A stretch of 64,000 nucleotides of DNA from Yersinia enterocolitica subsp. enterocolitica (GTDB lineage Bacteria; Pseudomonadota; Gammaproteobacteria; Enterobacterales; Enterobacteriaceae): NCBI RefSeq assembly GCF_901472495.1, contig NZ_LR590469.1, positions 1,054,001 to 1,118,000 of the forward strand, given 5' to 3'. The notes beneath the pieces were generated by a model. That model did not search any database and was not told where the DNA came from. It saw only the letters and a list, made by a program, of their open reading frames with translations. Positions 61,059 to 64,000 of the stretch are shown one piece after another. The position numbers and the translations under genes are program-made. Each line of letters starts with the position of its first letter. Position 1 is the first letter of the stretch.

Positions 61059-62072
61059 TTACAATGTCTCGTGTGTTTTCGCAGTGAGCATTTCCGCATT
61101 CTCTCTGGCGACCCGTTTGGCGTATCGCTGCGCCAATACGGCACAAACCATCAATTGAACCTGATGGAATATCATCAGCGGCAATACCATAACCCCCACT
61201 ACCGAGGCAGGAAACAACACGTTAGCCATCGGAATTCCATTAGCCAGGCTTTTCTTCGAGCCGCAGAACACAATGGTAATCTCATCGGCGGTATTGAAGC
61301 CCAACCAACGGGCAGCCAACGTATTGACGACCAACACCACTGTCAGCAAGACCATTGAACAAACCAATATTGCCAGCAACGACCAGCCGTCGATTTGATG
61401 CCAAATCCCCTGCACGACCGCCTCACTGAAGGCAACATAAACCACCAACAGAATCGATGACCGGTCAGTAATATTGACCAGTTTCTTATGACGCTCAACC
61501 CATTTGGCTATTAGCGGACGTGATAAGTGACCGACAATAAACGGCACCATCAATTGCATGACGATAGAACCGATAGCATGCAAAGTATCAGTATCGCCCC
61601 CCTGGGTATGCATCAACATCCCGACCAGAATCGGTGATAAGAATACACCGAGAATACTGGATGCCGAGGCGCTACATATGGCAGCAGCAACATTGCCTCC
61701 GGCTACCGAGGTATAGGCGATAGCGGATTGCACCGTCGCTGGCAATGCACACAGATACAGGAAGCCCAGATACAGAGTTGGCGTTAACACCCCAGGAACT
61801 AACACATTCATACCCAATCCCAATAGCGGGAACAGAGCAAACGTACTGAGGAATACCACTAAATGCAGTTTCCAATGCCCCATGCCGGAGACTATAGCGG
61901 CGCGGGACAGTTTGGCACCGTGCATAAAGAACAGTAATGCGATAGCTGCTGTCGTCAGGTGTTCAAACCATACTTTAACCTCACCCTCACAAGGGAAGAT
62001 CGAGGCAATAATAACGACCAGTATCAGTACTAATAAGAACTTATCTATTCGTAAGCGTTGTAACCAAGACAT
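61059..62072 (-). CDS. Bile acid:sodium symporter family protein (YfeH-like)
   Basis: 337-aa inner-membrane protein with about nine to ten helices; FFMHGAKLSRAAIVSGMGHWKLHL and PATVQSAIAYTSVAGGNVAAAICSASASSILG are typical of the SBF-like/YfeH subfamily. Substrate unknown; may be an organic anion or arsenite-type carrier. ATG 62072 (MSWLQRLRIDKF) has AAGGA upstream. Its leader is occupied by an ERIC element that ends 18 bases before the start. Confidence 0.86.
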   Translation of the reverse strand: MSWLQRLRIDKFLLVLILVVIIASIFPCEGEVKVWFEHLTTAAIALLFFMHGAKLSRAAIVSGMGHWKLHLVVFLSTFALFPLLGLGMNVLVPGVLTPTLYLGFLYLCALPATVQSAIAYTSVAGGNVAAAICSASASSILGVFLSPILVGMLMHTQGGDTDTLHAIGSIVMQLMVPFIVGHLSRPLIAKWVERHKKLVNITDRSSILLVVYVAFSEAVVQGIWHQIDGWSLLAILVCSMVLLTVVLVVNTLAARWLGFNTADEITIVFCGSKKSLANGIPMANVLFPASVVGVMVLPLMIFHQVQLMVCAVLAQRYAKRVARENAEMLTAKTHETL

Positions 62073-62090
62073 GCAAAAGTATTCCTTCAA

Positions 62091-62217
62091 TATACCCTTC
62101 GCTCTGGAAGCTGCGGGGGTGTTAGCTACGCTTACTCACCCGAATCACTTACTGATGTATGCTCATCGGGATTTGTTCGCTTGCTGCCTACCCGCAACTC
62201 CAATAGCTTTGGGTATA
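62091..62217 (-). repeat. ERIC element 3 in the leader of the YfeH-like gene
   Basis: 127 bp from TATACCC to GGGTATA, opposite orientation to elements 1 and 2; carries TCACCCGAATCACTTACT, the reverse of the ERIC core. It would be transcribed in the 5' leader of the gene. Confidence 0.9.
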
Positions 62218-62243
62218 GTTTCAAAAAACCGCAGAGGTCTAAC

Positions 62244-63293
62244 TCAATTTGCAGTGACAACTGGCAGCGTTTTTTTCTGTTGATCAGAGGCAATGCCCAA
62301 CTCAATCAACTCCATCACCGTAATCGCTTCAGATGCTGGCACTGGATTGGCTGCCGTACCCAAAATGGCATCGCGAATGCCAGCATAGTAGGCAGGATAA
62401 TTACCCGGTAAGGTCAGCAATGGCTTTTCGGCCAATACGCCGTCATGTGACAGTGTCACGACACCATCGCGCATGTCATAGCCCCAGTCAGCCTGCGGTA
62501 AACGCTCACCTGCTTTCAGTCGGTCTTCCTGTGGGTCTAACCCAAATTTAATGTAGCTGCCTTGCATGCCGTGGACGATATAACGCGCAGTTTCTGCCGC
62601 GGCCAAAACGGTGCCATGCAAGACCACACGTTGATCTGGATAGCTGAGAATGGCATGGAAGTAGTCAACCGACTGCGCCCCTGGACGTAGCATTGCCAAA
62701 TCCACATTTAAGCTGTCTGGCAAACCAAATAGTTGCAGCGCTTGATCCAGTAAATGTGGCCCCAGATCGTACCAAATACCGCTGCCAGCACCGCCTTGCT
62801 CGCGCCAGCGCTGACGGATTTCAGGGCGATAACGGTCAAAGTGAGATTCAAAATAGACGATTTTCCCCAGCGAACCTTCCGCCAGTAGTGTTTTTAATGT
62901 CAGGAAATCACTGTCCCAGCGGCGATTGTGGAATACGGATAATAACAACCCAGCTTCGTCCGCCTGTTGCTTCAGATCTCGCGCTTGTGACAGTGTCACG
63001 GTAAACGGTTTATCGACCACCACATGTTTACCGGCTGCCAGTGCCCGCTGGGCCAAAGGGAAATGGGTATCATTGGGTGTTGGAATAACGATGAGTTGAA
63101 TTGCCGGGTCATCAAATAAGGCTTGCGGGTCAGAAACGACAGTCATTGACGGCCAATCTGCATGAACTTTACTGGCATCACTACTGGAAACCCCTGCCAG
63201 TTCCAGCCCCGGCGTCCCCATAATCAGGGGAGCATGGAATGTTTTACTGGCGTAGCCATAACCCAGCAAACCCACTTTTATTTTTTCAGCCAT
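62244..63293 (-). CDS. ydgJ: Gfo/Idh/MocA-family oxidoreductase YdgJ
   Basis: 349-aa NAD(P)-dependent oxidoreductase of the sugar-dehydrogenase type. N-terminal Rossmann fold KVGLLGYGYASKTFHAPLI, the DKPFTVT motif carrying the catalytic Lys, and a C-terminal alpha/beta domain with SHFDRYRPEIRQRWREQ and GIWYDLGPHLLDQALQLFG. Collinear with E. coli YdgJ and next to add. GAGG lies about 9 nt upstream of ATG 63293; the frame extends to 63341. Substrate unknown. Confidence 0.92.
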   Translation of the reverse strand: MAEKIKVGLLGYGYASKTFHAPLIMGTPGLELAGVSSSDASKVHADWPSMTVVSDPQALFDDPAIQLIVIPTPNDTHFPLAQRALAAGKHVVVDKPFTVTLSQARDLKQQADEAGLLLSVFHNRRWDSDFLTLKTLLAEGSLGKIVYFESHFDRYRPEIRQRWREQGGAGSGIWYDLGPHLLDQALQLFGLPDSLNVDLAMLRPGAQSVDYFHAILSYPDQRVVLHGTVLAAAETARYIVHGMQGSYIKFGLDPQEDRLKAGERLPQADWGYDMRDGVVTLSHDGVLAEKPLLTLPGNYPAYYAGIRDAILGTAANPVPASEAITVMELIELGIASDQQKKTLPVVTAN

Positions 63294-63394
63294 CACATAT
63301 TTCCTCTTGCCCGCTATCACTCGATACAATCGATTTGACACTATGATGATTGCCGCGACAAGAGGTAATTTTTTGCTTCACGAGACAAGTGGCA

Positions 63395-64000
63395 TTAAAC
63401 CCGTACGATGCCCTCGGCATTCTCGCGCCATTCGGGGTGGCGCAAGCTGCGTTGTGGATAATTGGTTTCAATGCTGCGACGCCTGAAATCACTGGGGCTA
63501 ACCCCTACGCGCTTGCGGAATACTCGGGAAAAATAAAGTTGGTCGTCATACCCCACCACCCGGCCAATGGTCGCGATCGGTTCTTGCGTGGTTTGCAGTA
63601 ATAATTTAGCGCGGATCACCCGCTGATCTTCACGCCAGCGCAAGATATTAATCCCCACTTGCTCGCGAAACAGGTGCGCCAACCGTGACGGCGATAAACA
63701 GACATGGCGGGCAACTTCATCGATGCGCAACTCACCCGCCAAATTGCCGGTGATAAATTGGCATGCTTCAATCACCCGCGGGTCCATAATACGTTGTGGG
63801 CTGAGAGGATCTTCTTCCATTGAACGCAACAACAGCCGCTCTAGCAAGTTCATTCCTAACTCTTCACCAAACCGCCGTCCGGATTTTTGTGTCTGTTCTA
63901 TATTGGCAAACAGGCGATCGAATTCTAGCAGTAAGTTATTGTTAGGTAATGATAAACGCCCTACTTCATGGGTTTTACTGTGCCACTCCAACCAATCTGC
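63395..64000 (-). CDS. araC: AraC, arabinose operon regulator (3' part, runs off window)
   Basis: C-terminal part of AraC, open to the right edge so the start is outside the window. Two helix-turn-helix motifs: LRIDEVARHVCLSPSRLAHLFREQVGINILRWREDQRVIRAKLLL and EPIATIGRVVGYDDQLYFSRVFRKRVGVSPSDFR, matching E. coli AraC closely (VCLSPSRL, WREDQR, DDQLYFSRVF). The N-terminal arabinose-binding domain is mostly missing from view. Confidence 0.9.
   Translation of the reverse strand, partial: ADWLEWHSKTHEVGRLSLPNNNLLLEFDRLFANIEQTQKSGRRFGEELGMNLLERLLLRSMEEDPLSPQRIMDPRVIEACQFITGNLAGELRIDEVARHVCLSPSRLAHLFREQVGINILRWREDQRVIRAKLLLQTTQEPIATIGRVVGYDDQLYFSRVFRKRVGVSPSDFRRRSIETNYPQRSLRHPEWRENAEGIVRV

Overview
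The window looks like the replication-terminus region of a Yersinia chromosome, closest in character to the Y. enterocolitica group. Reasons: a class A beta-lactamase very like Yersinia BlaA, a Vat(F)-type streptogramin acetyltransferase, three ERIC elements of Yersinia type, and long stretches in the same gene order as the E. coli terminus (ydfG, ynfA, ynfB, ynfD, clcB, ynfK, mlc, ynfL, ynfM; then tus, fumC, manA, ydgA; then malI, malX, malY, add, ydgJ). Identities rest on my reading of translated sequence and remembered homologues; no database search was run.

Left third (1-30.5 kb), mostly accessory metabolism and surface functions. The ilvBN operon (acetolactate synthase I) is read leftwards behind a Val-rich leader peptide (ivbL) and attenuator. 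srfABC follows, a three-gene operon of unknown function. Next are a LacI regulator, an inositol-monophosphatase-like enzyme and a UhpC/GlpT-type transporter, all leftward. Then come amn; a LysR regulator, a LuxR-type regulator and an autotransporter; a LysR and nitrilase pair; a small lipoprotein; and a cluster of dimethylargininase-like enzyme, polar amino-acid ABC transporter (no ATPase present), AsnC regulator and zinc deacylase. yghU, a phytase-like periplasmic protein and a J-domain-like coiled-coil protein close this part.

Middle (30.5-49 kb), the terminus itself. A complete dif site lies at 34295-34322 (minus orientation), next to a Phd/Doc toxin-antitoxin pair whose toxin frame is broken. 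A Ter site sits in the tus promoter at about 47991-48013. The FtsK-orienting octamers I found point towards dif from both sides. Around dif are several small repeats and no long mobile element. The ydfG-ynfM backbone and blaA lie between dif and Ter.

Right part (49-64 kb), core backbone: fumC, manA, ydgA, vat, the malI/malXY maltose-regulon side branch with two MalI-type operators, add, a YfeH-type transporter, ydgJ and the 3' part of araC, which runs off the right edge. Three ERIC elements lie within 6 kb here. No rRNA, tRNA, CRISPR array, transposase or phage gene was recognised.
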